Positions 32,268-42,752 of a DNA stretch of 64,000 bases are shown piece after piece. The translations under genes were made by a program, and so were the position numbers. The number at the start of each line of letters is the position of its first letter. The first letter of the stretch is position 1. The DNA comes from Albugo candida (taxonomy: Eukaryota; Oomycota; Peronosporomycetes; Albuginales; Albuginaceae). The stretch spans positions 310,001 through 374,000 of the forward strand of contig CAJNAR010000161.1 in NCBI GenBank assembly GCA_905220665.1, given 5' to 3'. The notes under the pieces are model-generated. The model did not search any database, was not told the DNA's origin, and saw only the letters and a list, made by a program, of their open reading frames with translations.

Positions 32268-32993
32268 TGGTCTTCATTCCTGGTTTTCGTTGGAAAATTG
32301 ACCACGTGATGTTGCACTTATGCGCAACGACTTCGTTGTTGATTGCTTTAGCTCACTGGTCTTTTTCATCTCCGGTGGTTGCATCTTTGTACGATCGTGG
32401 GATATTTTGTGTAACCATTGCGACTTCTACCATCAACGACGTCTCGCTATCAAATCTAGATCTCTTGGATGGAGGTTCGTTATCATCTCTGTCACCTGAC
32501 TGAACATTGTTATTGTAACAACGATGCTGTTATCAATATGGTTGTCAGCACTATCAGCCTCAATCATCATTATGGGATGGTGTTCAATTTGTGCAATATC
32601 GTATTCATCTCTCCCACTGGTTTTGTCGGTAAGAAGACGTCGTTTCCGTTCCATATCGGGTCTTCGAGTTATATCTTGTTGAATGATCATCTGGCTACCC
32701 GTTGGTTGACTGAGTGCTCCGTCTTGCTGGCAAACCCCATCTTGAATCGATCGAGGCTGGTACATGAGCTGTTGTGACTGATTTGAATGAGATTGGTGAC
32801 AGCCCGGCCAGGGGCTTAAACTTTCATCTTCAGGTACAATGTCACTCATCTGTTTATCCATCTCGACGTCATCGTCTTCGTGTTCGTCTTTCATTTCAAC
32901 ATCTCCGTTTCCACTATTATGCATTCCATAATGCAAATCATCGTCCCCTTCATCTTCGCAAGGAATTGCTGTGGTATCATTAACTGTATCATT

Positions 32994-33758
32994 CTACACG
33001 TTCCCATCGTAGATACTGTCAACTTCGCGTTCGTCAAGTGTAATCGTTCTGCTGGTCTTAACCGTGTGTTTCTCCAGTTCGTAACCTTTATCTTTTTTTG
33101 TATTTGTGGCATATCCCAGTAACATGCAACGGAAGCTCTTCGCGTCTAACTTCGTGCGCTCAGTTTCGTTAACGTTAGTGTATCCAAGCGATCCAAATAC
33201 CCGTAGGTAATTTAGTTGTGGCTTTGTCTTGAAACACTTCTCGATTGGAGTCGTATTCATGGATTGACCGCTTGTGGTTCGATTGATCAGGTGAACCGCG
33301 GTATTTATCGCTTCATCCCACCTAGTCTGTGCAACACACTTGTAGGTCATCATGATTCTCGCTTTTTCCGTCATGGTCCTGTTCATTCGCTCTGCAAGTC
33401 GGGTTTGCTGAGGGCTGTGAGGTACTGCTGTCTGGTGAATGATTCCATTTATCCGGCAAAATTCCTGGAACGTCATGTTCTTAAACTCTCCTCCATTGTC
33501 CGTGCGTATAGCTTTAATTCTCGTTCAGCACTGTAGTTCCATTTCTGCTTTGTACTCGATGAACTTTGTTGTCATCTCACTTTTGGTATTTAAGAAGTAT
33601 ACGTTCACAAATGTGGAGAAGTCATCAATAAATGACAGCATAAATCTGGACCCACCAGGAGTTTTGGTCTTCATGGGTCTCATGACATTTAGATGAACTA
33701 ATTGTAATGGTTGCGTAGTCTTCGTCTTTAATTCCTTGGGGAATCTTGCCACTGTCAT
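32994..33758 (-). pseudogene. Inner Copia integrase
   Basis: The 33525-33758 frame gives LVHLNVMRPMKTKTPGGSRF and FIDDFSTFVNVYFL; the family DxxGP motif appears here as NVMRP. The 32994-33476 frame gives NGIIHQTAVPHSPQQTRLAERMNRT (Glu of the catalytic triad) and LRVFGSLGYTNV. The two are in different frames. Confidence 0.9.
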
Positions 33759-33996
33759 CTTTCCTTAAAGACATCCACTGCACAAATTTCCATCTTTGTC
33801 CGAAATTCTTGGTAAACCTGCAGTCGACTGATGTGTTCTATCGTATATTGTCTAACTTGGATGGCCCATTCTGGCATGACATAGCTCCCACTTGCTCTCA
33901 ACACTATTGTGATCAACCACCATGGCTCGCTCATATTCTACGTTGAGTGTGTACACGTTCCCTTCGCGCTTCGCGGACAACACCAGGTCATTTGCT

Positions 33997-35015
33997 CTAA
34001 AAATGTCGCATTGATTTGCACCGAACCGCATGTCTAGTCCATGTTGGGCTATCTTTGGAACTGATGGTACCCAGATTGAGTATGTGTAATACTCCCTTCA
34101 CCGTCACCATTGTACCACTCTTGCAACGAAATCTAATTTTTCCTCTCCCAATTGCTTTCATCTTCTCTCCGTCTGCAATACGGACTTCAATTGGATTCTC
34201 CAACGCATGATATTCGGGAAAATCTTCTTTTGCCGGTGTCATATGTGACGAGGCTCCGCTGTCCAACAACCAACCTTGTTTACTACCATCATGGACTGTA
34301 AATGCAATTTCATTCGCGTCCATCGCAGGTTCTATCTTGCACTTATATTTCTTGTGGCCCACTTTATTGCATCTCACGAAATTGCTTTTTCTTCTTATAA
34401 TCTTCATTTGTAGTTCGTTTTTGATGCATTGTCCGTCCTCTTCCTTGGCCGTGTCGTACACGAAATGCACCCTCCGAGGTCACCCGTTGCTGGTTCTTGT
34501 CGTGTTCGTTTAGCAACTTTTCTTTTACGTCCATCAGTGTTAGTCCAACTGAATTCTCTACTGTGACAAGTAGTTCGTATTTGGCAGGCAAGCTTCCGAG
34601 CAAGATCGTGAGCTTCCTTCCTTCATCCATCGTTTCTCCGACTGCTTCTATGCTCAGTGTGAGCTCTTCACACCGATCCATATGGCTGGCCATATTGCTG
34701 TCTTCTTCCATGCGAAAGTCATGCAGTCTTCGTGTTAGAGCTATTCTGTTCTGAAGATTGCGCTTGTTGTAATATTCCCCAAGTATATCGCATACTTCCT
34801 TGGCTGTTATCGCATGACGAATCTTTGACTGATGCTCCACTTCGACTTCTTGTCCGACTCGTCCTTGACTTCATTTCCATTATATGATTTAGTACTCCCT
34901 TACGTGCTAGATTCATCTTCATGTTGAATTCCCAATGGAAGTAGTTTCCGTTCCCGAGCAAGTCGTCAGGCTTCTTCATCTTGTCGCTGTTGCCACCAAA
35001 CGTTTTTGGGCTCAT
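33997..35015 (-). pseudogene. Inner Copia gag with zinc knuckle and protease start
   Basis: The start codon at 35015 lies inside the tRNA primer-binding site (MSPKTFGGN). The gag body (34364-34840) has the retrotransposon gag core (LTRRLHDFRMEEDSNMASHM). The next frame (33997-34470) carries a zinc-knuckle remnant VRCNKVGHKKYKC and the aspartic protease site WLLDSGASSHMTP. Three frames are used, so at least two frameshifts separate them. Confidence 0.88.
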
Positions 35016-35019
35016 AACC
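35008..35019 (-). other. Copia primer-binding site complementary to initiator tRNA-Met anticodon stem-loop
   Basis: The minus strand reads GGTTATGAGCCC directly after the 5' LTR end (TAACA). This is complementary to the anticodon stem-loop of eukaryotic initiator tRNA-Met (GGGCUCAUAACC), the internal-tRNA priming known for Drosophila copia. A second copy of the same 12-mer lies at 37766-37777. Confidence 0.85.
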
Positions 35020-35182
35020 TGTTACTTTTCGGTCAAAAGGGGAAGTATCTTATTAAGTTTAACAGTCTCCTACGGGCCACTAATCACTACCTCTCGAATT
35101 ATGTGTCATACCTCATATTCTTCGTTTCGCATGTCGTGTGTACTGCACACTCGGTGCTACAACTACAGGGTACGTTTCAGCA
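35020..35182 (-). repeat. Inner Copia 5' LTR
   Basis: Direct repeat of 30674-30836. It is bounded on the right by GAAAG at 35183-35187 and on the left by the primer-binding site. Confidence 0.93.
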
Positions 35183-35187
35183 GAAAG

Positions 35188-36398
35188 TGCCAAGCGAAAT
35201 GTAAGTTGCTTAAGATATTTTGAAGCAACATGGAGTTAAGCATACGAAATAGCTTTCTCTATTGTTAAAAGTCGTTGTATGTCCTGAAGCAGACCGAAGG
35301 CTATAAAGTAGGCTATTGCACTCGAAGTTGGTAGATATAGGTTTCGAGCAGTGTACAACAGACATGTGTCTGTACATTAGAGATAACAGTGGAAATTTTA
35401 GGGTTGTTGGTGTGTATGTCGACGACATATTGTTCACCGTGACGTCAACCAATGTCGTTTGGCAATTTTTCGACATCATGGTGTCGCTCTAAATAAAAGA
35501 TTTGGTGACGTGAACAAATTTTTGGGTTTACTTATAATGTTGGACTTTGAGGCTGGCTATGTGCTGGACCAAAAGTGGCTATCGACCTACTACACATGAC
35601 CATGTTTCGTAATCGGCAAACGGGATTCCGACCCCAATTGAAGAAGAATGCAACATAGACGGAACGCAATGTTCAGAAGTGTTGGTTGCATCATCCGAAG
35701 GCGGCCTAAAAAGAATCAGGGTCTTTCAGTTCCTCGTTGGGAGTCTACTATGGATTGCAAGATGTACTCGCCCTGATATCTGTATTGCAGTGCACCGCGC
35801 AACCAGGCAGACTCACAAACCGACGATGAAGGACTGGAAAATGGCCAAGAGAATTGATCAATACCCAACGAGACGAAGTCGCTAAGTTATGCGTCAACAG
35901 TACAAGCCAACCAGTGGACCCCATCAAGGTCGAAAGCTGGAACGACGGTGACTTTGCTGCGGACAAGACGGATAGATAGTCAGTGTCAGGATTCGTGCTG
36001 ACATTGGACGGAACAGTGGTATCGTGGACATGCAAGGAGCAGATTGCTGTCTCGCTTAGTACCATGGAAGCCGATTCATCGCTGCGTCGCATGCTGGTCG
36101 TGAGCTTCCAGCACTGAGGGGATTGTTTGCTGTACTGGATATGAAAATTGTTGAGCCGATACCCATGTGCATGGACAATCAAGCGGCTATCAAGCATTTG
36201 AAAAGCAAAGAGAGTACCTCAAGCGTGAAAAATGTCGACATTCATTTCCAGTCTATCTGTGACCACAATCAAACTAGGGTCGTGCTGCCAAGCTTTTTTA
36301 AGTCTGATGATACGACGGTGAATCTGTTGACAAAGGCACAATCAGCCAAGAATATCAGACCTGTGTGGGATGTTAAAGTTGAAGCCCATCCAGGATGA
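35188..36398 (+). pseudogene. Outer Copia RT C-terminus and RNase H remnants
   Basis: After the inner insertion, the RT palm is readable near 35330-35450 (GFEQCTTDMCLYIRDNSG, then VVGVYVDDILFTVTS with the catalytic DD). 35679-35885 has FLVGSLLWIARCTRPDICIAVH. 36123-36398 has CMDNQAAIKHLKSKE and VKNVDIHFQSICD, the RNase H end. Stops and shifts break all parts. A purine tract and the 3' LTR follow. Confidence 0.85.
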
Positions 36399-36411
36399 CG
36401 TCGAGAAGGAG

Positions 36412-36703
36412 TGTTAGACTATACTGTTTCTGACAGGCCGTAAAGGGCTTGAGTTTCTACAAGATTCGTTACAGGTAAAGTCCGACCTTACGTGAATCGC
36501 TGTTTCGGTACAACATGAAGTATGGGACGAAGAGAGACGATCACCACCTGGGACCAGACGGACGTCATGTGAAACGTGACGTAGTCAAGTTTGTAATGCC
36601 GCTGGACATGCATGTTATAGTGTTGACAACAAGGTAAATGACTAATATATTTACCTTTACTTCTACCTCTATTACAACAAGTGCATATCAAATGCATTCA
36701 ACA
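36412..36703 (+). repeat. Outer Copia 3' LTR
   Basis: Begins TGTTAGACTATACTG after the tract GAGAAGGAG; the first ~130 bp match 28514-28650. The right end (TTCAACA near 36703) is inferred from the usual CA terminus. Confidence 0.7.
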
Positions 36704-37765
36704 CTTACTGCGCGAATTTCTGAGAACCAGGTACTCCGCAGCACCTTCCGACATTTCCACCACAGCCACCAGGACGAAAAAATGTTCAGTCCATGTTCTT
36801 CAGATCCTTAGGCCGTGTAAGCAATTGCATCAACTATATGGGTTCGAAAGCCTCAATCATTTTTACTTCTCATATTAAAGAGTCGGCATTTGATTTCACT
36901 AAGTCTTTAGTTGTTTATGGTAGCATCTTGAAGCCATGCCTTGAAGATTACTGACTCCAGAAACACGCCGACTCGGAAGGGAAATATACCGAAGAAGCAG
37001 TTGCCAAGTTGTTGAAGAAACAGAAAGCGAAGGGAGCAAAGCTTTCTACCTATTGGCTATAAATGATACCGAATCCATCGTTCTTCCTATCATATAAAGC
37101 CACGCGCTGACTGAACTAAGGTTACCTGTCTTCCAAAACGACGTCTTCACCCACAAATTTAGAGCGAACTCCTTCGTACAATCCCGCTCTTTCAAACATA
37201 CGAACTGCAAGCTTTTCTGTCTTGCCTCAGGGTACTTCACAGCCCGCTCTAATTTTGTAACGGTCTTCAAGCATCATCCGTATGATGACGATACATGATA
37301 CATTTGTGGACCGACTTGGGGGATCGGTCATAGCCGCGCGTAAAGCCGCCGCACTTGCGATTGCGGGAAATCATGACCAGGTTGCCGGTGTCCGTTATAC
37401 CTCGGGGTCCTGATGGCCGTTCCGCCATAGCTGGCGGAGTCGACAAATCCAACACAGTGATATGCATGCGTGGACCACTCCCCAGTCCCGTCGCAAATGC
37501 AGGTGACATCTTAACATCTCTCACAATCTTTACCACCCGATCCTCTCCAGAAAAAATATCCTTTGCATTTTGTTCTGGGATTCTTCCAAGCAATCAGATC
37601 GTCCCATCAACCCACGCATGAGTTGTATCATTTAATTTTCGTCGGCCTGTCTCTTCTTGACTCCCACATTATTGACTCCCAGCAAAACATAATCTACGTT
37701 GCTCGCAGATTCGTACGCCATCTTTTTTCATGTTCTTCTACCACACCAATTTTTTCGAGACGTTT
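36704..37765. other. Degenerate region, possible minus-strand gag remnant
   Basis: A 108-codon minus-strand frame (37267-37593, GRIPEQNAKDIFSGEDRVVK) lies downstream of the primer-binding-site-like motif at 37766 and may be a decayed gag of unrecognised type. Nothing else is recognisable. Confidence 0.4.
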
Positions 37766-37930
37766 GGGCTCATAACCTCTTGAATAGACGAGATCGACGC
37801 AGAGACGGCCCTCGGATCGCTTGTGTTGAGAAAAGGAAAAATAGAGGGTCTTATATCAAGACGCTTATATATCCACCAGTCTTTCCAAACTCAAAGTGTT
37901 TGCATGATTATGCTTCCCGATAGGTAAAGA
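37766..37930 (-). other. Orphan Copia 5' end: primer-binding site plus LTR-like sequence
   Basis: The minus strand carries GGTTATGAGCCC at 37766-37777, identical to the inner Copia primer-binding site. Upstream of it on that strand (37778-37930) is an LTR-like region with a TATATAAG box at about 37866. No second LTR was found, so this is a fragment or solo end. Confidence 0.55.
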
Positions 37931-37959
37931 GACGGCACGCATCAAAGTAACAAATGGAA

Positions 37960-39250
37960 TCTCCTCCAGTGTTTGTGCACATAGATTTTAACGTCAGTCG
38001 ATTTCCAACCGCATACATTTCAACACCTCACGATATCGACATTAGCCCAACAAAGTCTGAAACTCAACCGAAGCTTGTACGGTCTAATACAAGCCGCTGC
38101 GACATGTTAAACGACTATTTCGAGTGATTCAGAAAAATGGGTTTCGTGGCATTTGTTTCGGACTCGAGCGTATTCATCCGTCAAGATGGAAGCCTCTCAT
38201 GGATGTACGTGATTTTGTATGTCGACGATGTGCTTATTGGAGGTACTTCGGCTGACTCGATCAAGAAAATTTTAGATGAACTTGTTAGTCATTTCGATTG
38301 AGGACGCTAGGCCCTTCTCGATTTATCTTCGGCTTTGAAGTCGAGCACGAGAAGCGTATGAAGAAACACAAGATCAGTCAAAGTGCTTTTATTGAAAGAA
38401 TTGTCGAAAAGTTTTATGAGTTCAGCTCCAAAGTTGTACACACTTCAAGTGTGGAAGGCCAAGTCATGGTCTAATGTGAGAAGATGGGTCCAGCTATGTA
38501 TGTGACGAGGGGAATAAGACCCGATATTGCTTTTCTCCGGTGAGTCGACCGAGTCCACATTTGAAGAAACCAAGTGAGGAGCACTAGAAAGAAGCTATAA
38601 ACGTGCATCGCTTACTTGGAGTCGACCGCAACGATGGGATTTTGCATCGAAAAAGTCAGACGATTTGAAATTGACTGCATTCAGTGGTGCTGATTGGGGA
38701 AGCGATAAAAGCAGTCGACGGTCGACATCTGAATTCATGGTCATGAGCAACCATTCTCCAGGCATTTTCAAGTCAATTCTTCAACAATGTGTATTACTTA
38801 GTACTGCGGAAGCCGAATTTTTGGCACTTCCATTGTGTGCATGCAAGAGGTATTGTGGATAAAATAATTATTGATGGAAATGAAGATCAAGATTGACGCT
38901 TTAGTCATTCTATATGAATATATTTCATGCGCAATCGCTATCTCCAAGAACGAAGGATATAAAAGTGAGCCAAGCACATTGATATTCGTTATCCATATTC
39001 GTTATCCTTTTGTCCGCGCACAAGTCAAGGCCAATGTACTCATCTGAAGTATATCGAGAATCGGCTTGAAACTCATCGAGTTCCTGACCTAAGCAGTTTC
39101 GACAGAAAAGTTTCAGTTTCTTGTGACCAAGTCAAACATTCGTCGAGGAGGAGTGTTGACAGTTTTCAGTCAGGTAACGGACGCTTAAGCTCCTTTGCTC
39201 GCCTTTCCGACATTAAGTACCAATTATAGAGAGGCAGAATTATCAAGGTA
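37960..39250 (+). pseudogene. Third Copia remnant: RT, RNase H and start of 3' LTR
   Basis: Around 38010-38300 broken frames give SLKLNRSLYGL, MGFVAFVSDSSVFIRQDG and YVILYVDDVLIGGTSAD (catalytic DD intact). 38665-38862 gives GADWGSDKSSRRSTSEF and LLSTAEAEFLALPLC, the RNase H region. A purine tract (CGAGGAGGAG) precedes TGTTGACAGTTTTCAG at 39154, the likely 3' LTR start. The LTR is cut at 39250 by the next transposon. Confidence 0.8.
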
Positions 39251-39506
39251 TAGTGCACGACACCTATAACCGACACTCCCATAATTTTGCGGCCAAATTT
39301 CCATAAATCTATTTCATGCAGAGTATACTTCTAACGTGACAAAACCTGTTTTGTGAACCAATCGGAATCCGAAATTAATATGTAACGCGAAACTATAGGG
39401 TGGACACCTATGTAGATATATATGTAGACTACATACAGTAGATACATAACATTGTCGCTAGGCAACATGGTACAACTATCAAAGCGCAAAAAAAAACACC
39501 TGCAGA

Positions 39507-41583
39507 ATGCCAGAAACGCAAAAAAAAACTCATCACAGCTCACCATTTTCACAGGATCCTGACAGTGGAAACAATAAAGATGGTAGTGACATGGAGAATG
39601 AAATTTTTGGAGAGGAACCAAAAAGTGACAAGGAAGAAGAGCAGACTGAAGGTGCAGTTGAACAGTTGAAGGCGGCGATGTCACCAGCTCTTATTGCTCC
39701 AGTACCAACCACCAACCGCCCATTTCGTTATGGTGGTGATTCACCACGGACACGCCGACGTCACAAACAGAATCAGCGCAAGGCAGCAGAAGGTTCACGA
39801 AAGCTGACCAGCTATTTCATGCGGCAAGAGCCTGTGACAGCAGGAGTCTCTGCTGACGAAGATTCCGAAGCTGACGATGTTGAAGATAGCCTGTGGGAAG
39901 AGGGGAGCCTTGACAGTGCAATAGAAGAATTGGCAAAGATTGTCAAGATTGTCAAAATTGACAAAGCAAAGAAGCTGAATGGGGCAGAGCAGCTACGCGT
40001 GCAAGCTTTGAGTTTGGATCTGCGTCTTTACAAAAATGGGAGAAGTCGCACGAGCGCAAGCGACTTTGGCACCACAGATATAGAAAAGGGCCCATACTTC
40101 TCACGTGCTTTACGCACATGGGCACGTGCATTTCTAAAGGACCACAAGCTGCCAATGTCCCGACAAGGAAAACACGCAAAGAGTTGGTCGTTTATGTGGG
40201 ATGAGGACATTGTGGGGCAACTACAGACCTATTTGCGCAAAATGAAATTCGCAGTTGCCATCACCAACCTTACAATTCACATCAATGATGTGATTCTCCC
40301 GTCCCTTGGTTATGCACCACCACCAACAATATCATCCCGAGATGCTATGCGATGGGTGAGAGAAATGAAGCTTGGCTTTCTAGTGGTCCGCAAAGGTCTC
40401 TACATTGATGGACATGAGCGTGCTGATGTTGTGGCATCCCAACATGAGTTTCTTGCAGTAATGGAGGCATATGACCATAGGTTTCCAATTTTCTCTGGTG
40501 AAAGTATGGAAGTTATGGCGTGGCCTGTAGATGGTGTGGAACCATTGACATTTTACGCATGATGAGAGTATTTTTCCAGCAAATGATGTTCAAAGGAAAC
40601 TCTGGCTGCCGGAGGGAGAGCAGCCATTGCGAAAAAAAGGACAAGGACGTTCCCTTCACGTTAGCGACTTTTTGACTGATGTTTGCGGGCGCTTGGCGCT
40701 CGATGAAGCAAAGCAGCTTGAGTATCCTGATGTGCCAGGAAAGAATAACGATGGCTGGTGGACAGAAGAGCATCTGCATGCACAAGTCCGTGACAAAGCT
40801 ATTCCGATCTTCAATGCTCAATTTCCTGGAGCTCAAGCTTTATTTGCCTTCGACAATGCAACCAGTCATGCTGCTTTTGCTGGTGATGCACTTGTTGCAA
40901 AGAGAATGAAACTTGGCCCTGGTGGAAAACAACCGAAATTGAGGTATGATTTAAATAAGTCATCACCGTGGTTAATGTAAACAATTAATTAATCTGTGCT
41001 TTTCTCAAGGCCAACGACTTATGGAGACAAAATGCCTCAGAGCATGGTTTATTCAGACGATCATGAGAATGAGAAACTACGTGGTAAACCAAAGGGAATC
41101 AAGGCTGTTTTAAGCGAACGCGGTCTTTGGCAACCTGGCTTAGGTTTGGTTTGCCCAAGTGATGTCAGATGCTCTGATACTCTTTCTTGCTGCGCTCGCA
41201 CTGTCATGTCCCGACAGCCAGATGTTGTGGCCCAGCGTGGATTACTTGAGGAGGTGATTACAGCAGCTGGGCATAAAATTATATCTTACCCCAAATTTCA
41301 TTGCGAGTTGAAGTACATTGAGAACTTTTGGGGCGCCGCAAAGCAGTACACACGGAAGCACTGCAATTACTCCTGGGCTGGCTTGCAAGAAACTGTTCCC
41401 TCTGCCATGTCCTCAATCATCTTGACAACAATTCGACGATTTGCATGCAAGACACAGCGGTACATGGATGTCTACCGTAAAAATCTCAGTGGAAAAGCTG
41501 CCGAATATGCATTGAAGAAGTACCGTTCACACCGCCGCAATCCAGCCTCTGTTCTTATGAACGTTAATGCACTTTCAAACTAG
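39507..41583 (+). pseudogene. D,D,E transposase with one intron and one frameshift
   Basis: The N-terminal 350 residues (39507-40562) are acidic, then basic, with a helix-turn-helix-like region and GLYIDGHERADVVASQHEF. At about 40555 the frame shifts exactly before the first catalytic Asp (HDESIFPAND, 40558 on). The new frame continues through NDGWWTEEHL, DKAIPIFNAQ and LFAFDNATSHAAFAGDALVAK (second Asp). A 66-bp GTATGA...AAG intron (40944-41009) joins PKLR to PTTYGDKMPQ. The third acidic residue is in FHCELKYIENFWGAAKQYT. Such proteins are common in fungal and oomycete genomes as DDE superfamily endonucleases. One shift is the only visible defect. Confidence 0.88.
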
Positions 41584-41647
41584 ATTACAGATATACACAT
41601 AACCAACAAAGAAAATATGTAAGTCTGTATCAGATTTCTAACACACT

Positions 41648-41747
41648 ATCTATTTTTAAATGGTCCTTTTTAATTGGCTAAAAATATTATCTATTTTTAG
41701 GTGGTCCTTTCGAATTGGTTAAAAAAAGTATCTATTTTTAGATGTCC
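41648..41747 (+). repeat. Tandem ~40-bp repeat, 2.5 copies, near transposon right end
   Basis: The unit ATCTATTTTTARRTGGTCCT followed by an AATTGGYTAAAAA block starts at 41648, 41688 and 41729, the last copy being truncated. It lies between the transposase stop and the right TIR. Confidence 0.75.
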
Positions 41748-41975
41748 GGCCAAATTTCCATAGCTCCATACATAATCACGAGAATTTGCCGAACTTCAAA
41801 GGCTTCTAACTTCATCAAAAATAAATTTTGCAAAAATCCGACTCTATTGCCAGAAAGCCACGGCAATGTACTTTTTAGATATAGAAAGATATTTTTGTTC
41901 AAGTGGGTAATTGGGTATCCCAAACAATTCTTGCGCACCGGGTGGAGGTGCCGGTTATAGGTATCGTGCACTGTA

Positions 41976-42752
41976 AAAGTACGTACAAGAAGAATCCTAC
42001 TATACTTACTTTTCATATTACGCTCCACGGCCAAATCTTGACACGACCGACTCTACAGGATCTCGTGTTATCCTTGACTTCCGGCTCTTTTCCAGTTCAG
42101 TCCGCTTCGTCACTGTATTATGCCCCATTTTCCGACATGCATCTTCACCTATGGAAGAAAGCTTTGTCACCTCATGTCCACGCTGCTATCCCCGTCATGC
42201 GAATAAGACACAAGATAATTCCGAGATGTTGTATATCTATAATGCACACATCTTTAGTATTTCGAAGATGCTTAGACTCGCCACATGTTAAGCTAGCACC
42301 AGTGCTTTGGCTGTGCTGGTTGATAGACAGTAAGACTGATGGTTGGTGAAGTCGAGGCACATTGAACAATCAAGCGCACGCTTGCTTCCACTTGCTCACG
42401 AGCTTTTCTGTTAGATCCTTAAGGACCACTCATCTTTCTGGAAAAGAGCCGTGCTATTGTGGCATCAAATGCTTGCTATTGACTGCTCCCTGTCAGCTAT
42501 GATTGAGAACTTAACGGCTCTCTTGTGTCCTGCTCACCACTCCTACCGTCACTTTCTACCGAAACATTGGTAATCCTATCAGCAGTTTCGTTACATTTTA
42601 GCATACCTTATTGACTCGCCTGCACACCTAGTTAGAGGCGATCGCCGATTGAATTTGTGATGGAGAAAAAACTAGAACATGATGCTTCTCGTTGTCGTTC
42701 GAATGTAGTTGCTTGGTGTGCACAACGTGACTTGAATGTTGCATAACTACTA
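41976..42752. other. Region between transposon and PHD gene, no supported gene
   Basis: Part of it may be the continuation of the interrupted Copia LTR. A plus-strand frame to 42349 reads protein-like (SSLYYAPFSDMHLHLWKKAL) but has no recognised motif or splice partner. The last 100 bases should be the promoter of the PHD gene. Confidence 0.45.

Larger units (their letters stand above)
30674..35182 (-). mobile_element. Ty1/Copia retrotransposon (inner), 163-bp LTRs, GAAAG duplication
   Basis: Direct LTRs at 30674-30836 and 35020-35182 are each 163 bp and differ at few positions. GAAAG lies directly outside both (30669-30673 and 35183-35187), a perfect 5-bp target duplication. On the minus strand the order is gag, protease, integrase, RT, RNase H. 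The primer-binding site and polypurine tract are in place. The LTR similarity suggests it is younger than its host Copia, but the coding frames are already broken. Confidence 0.96.
28514..36703 (+). mobile_element. Ty1/Copia retrotransposon, decayed and split by a second Copia
   Basis: LTR-like sequences with TGTTAGAC...CTG, CTGACAGG and AAAGGGCTTG-type blocks occur in direct orientation at 28514 and 36412, the second preceded by a purine tract (GAGAAGGAG). Copia integrase, reverse transcriptase and RNase H remnants lie between, on the plus strand. The sequence is interrupted at 30673 and resumes at 35183-35188. Many stops and shifts are present. Outer boundaries are approximate, since no clear target duplication was found. 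Confidence 0.85.
39251..41973 (+). mobile_element. Cut-and-paste DNA transposon with 25-bp TIRs and TA target
   Basis: The left end TAGTGCACGACACCTATAAC (39251) recurs inverted at the right end (complement CAGTGCACGATACCTATAAC, ending at 41973). The inverted match continues for about 25 bp. TA dinucleotides flank both ends (39249-39250 and 41974-41975). The element is 2723 bp long and encodes one D,D,E transposase on the plus strand. TA target choice and the transposase core agree with the IS630/Tc1-mariner superfamily in the broad sense. Confidence 0.9.
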
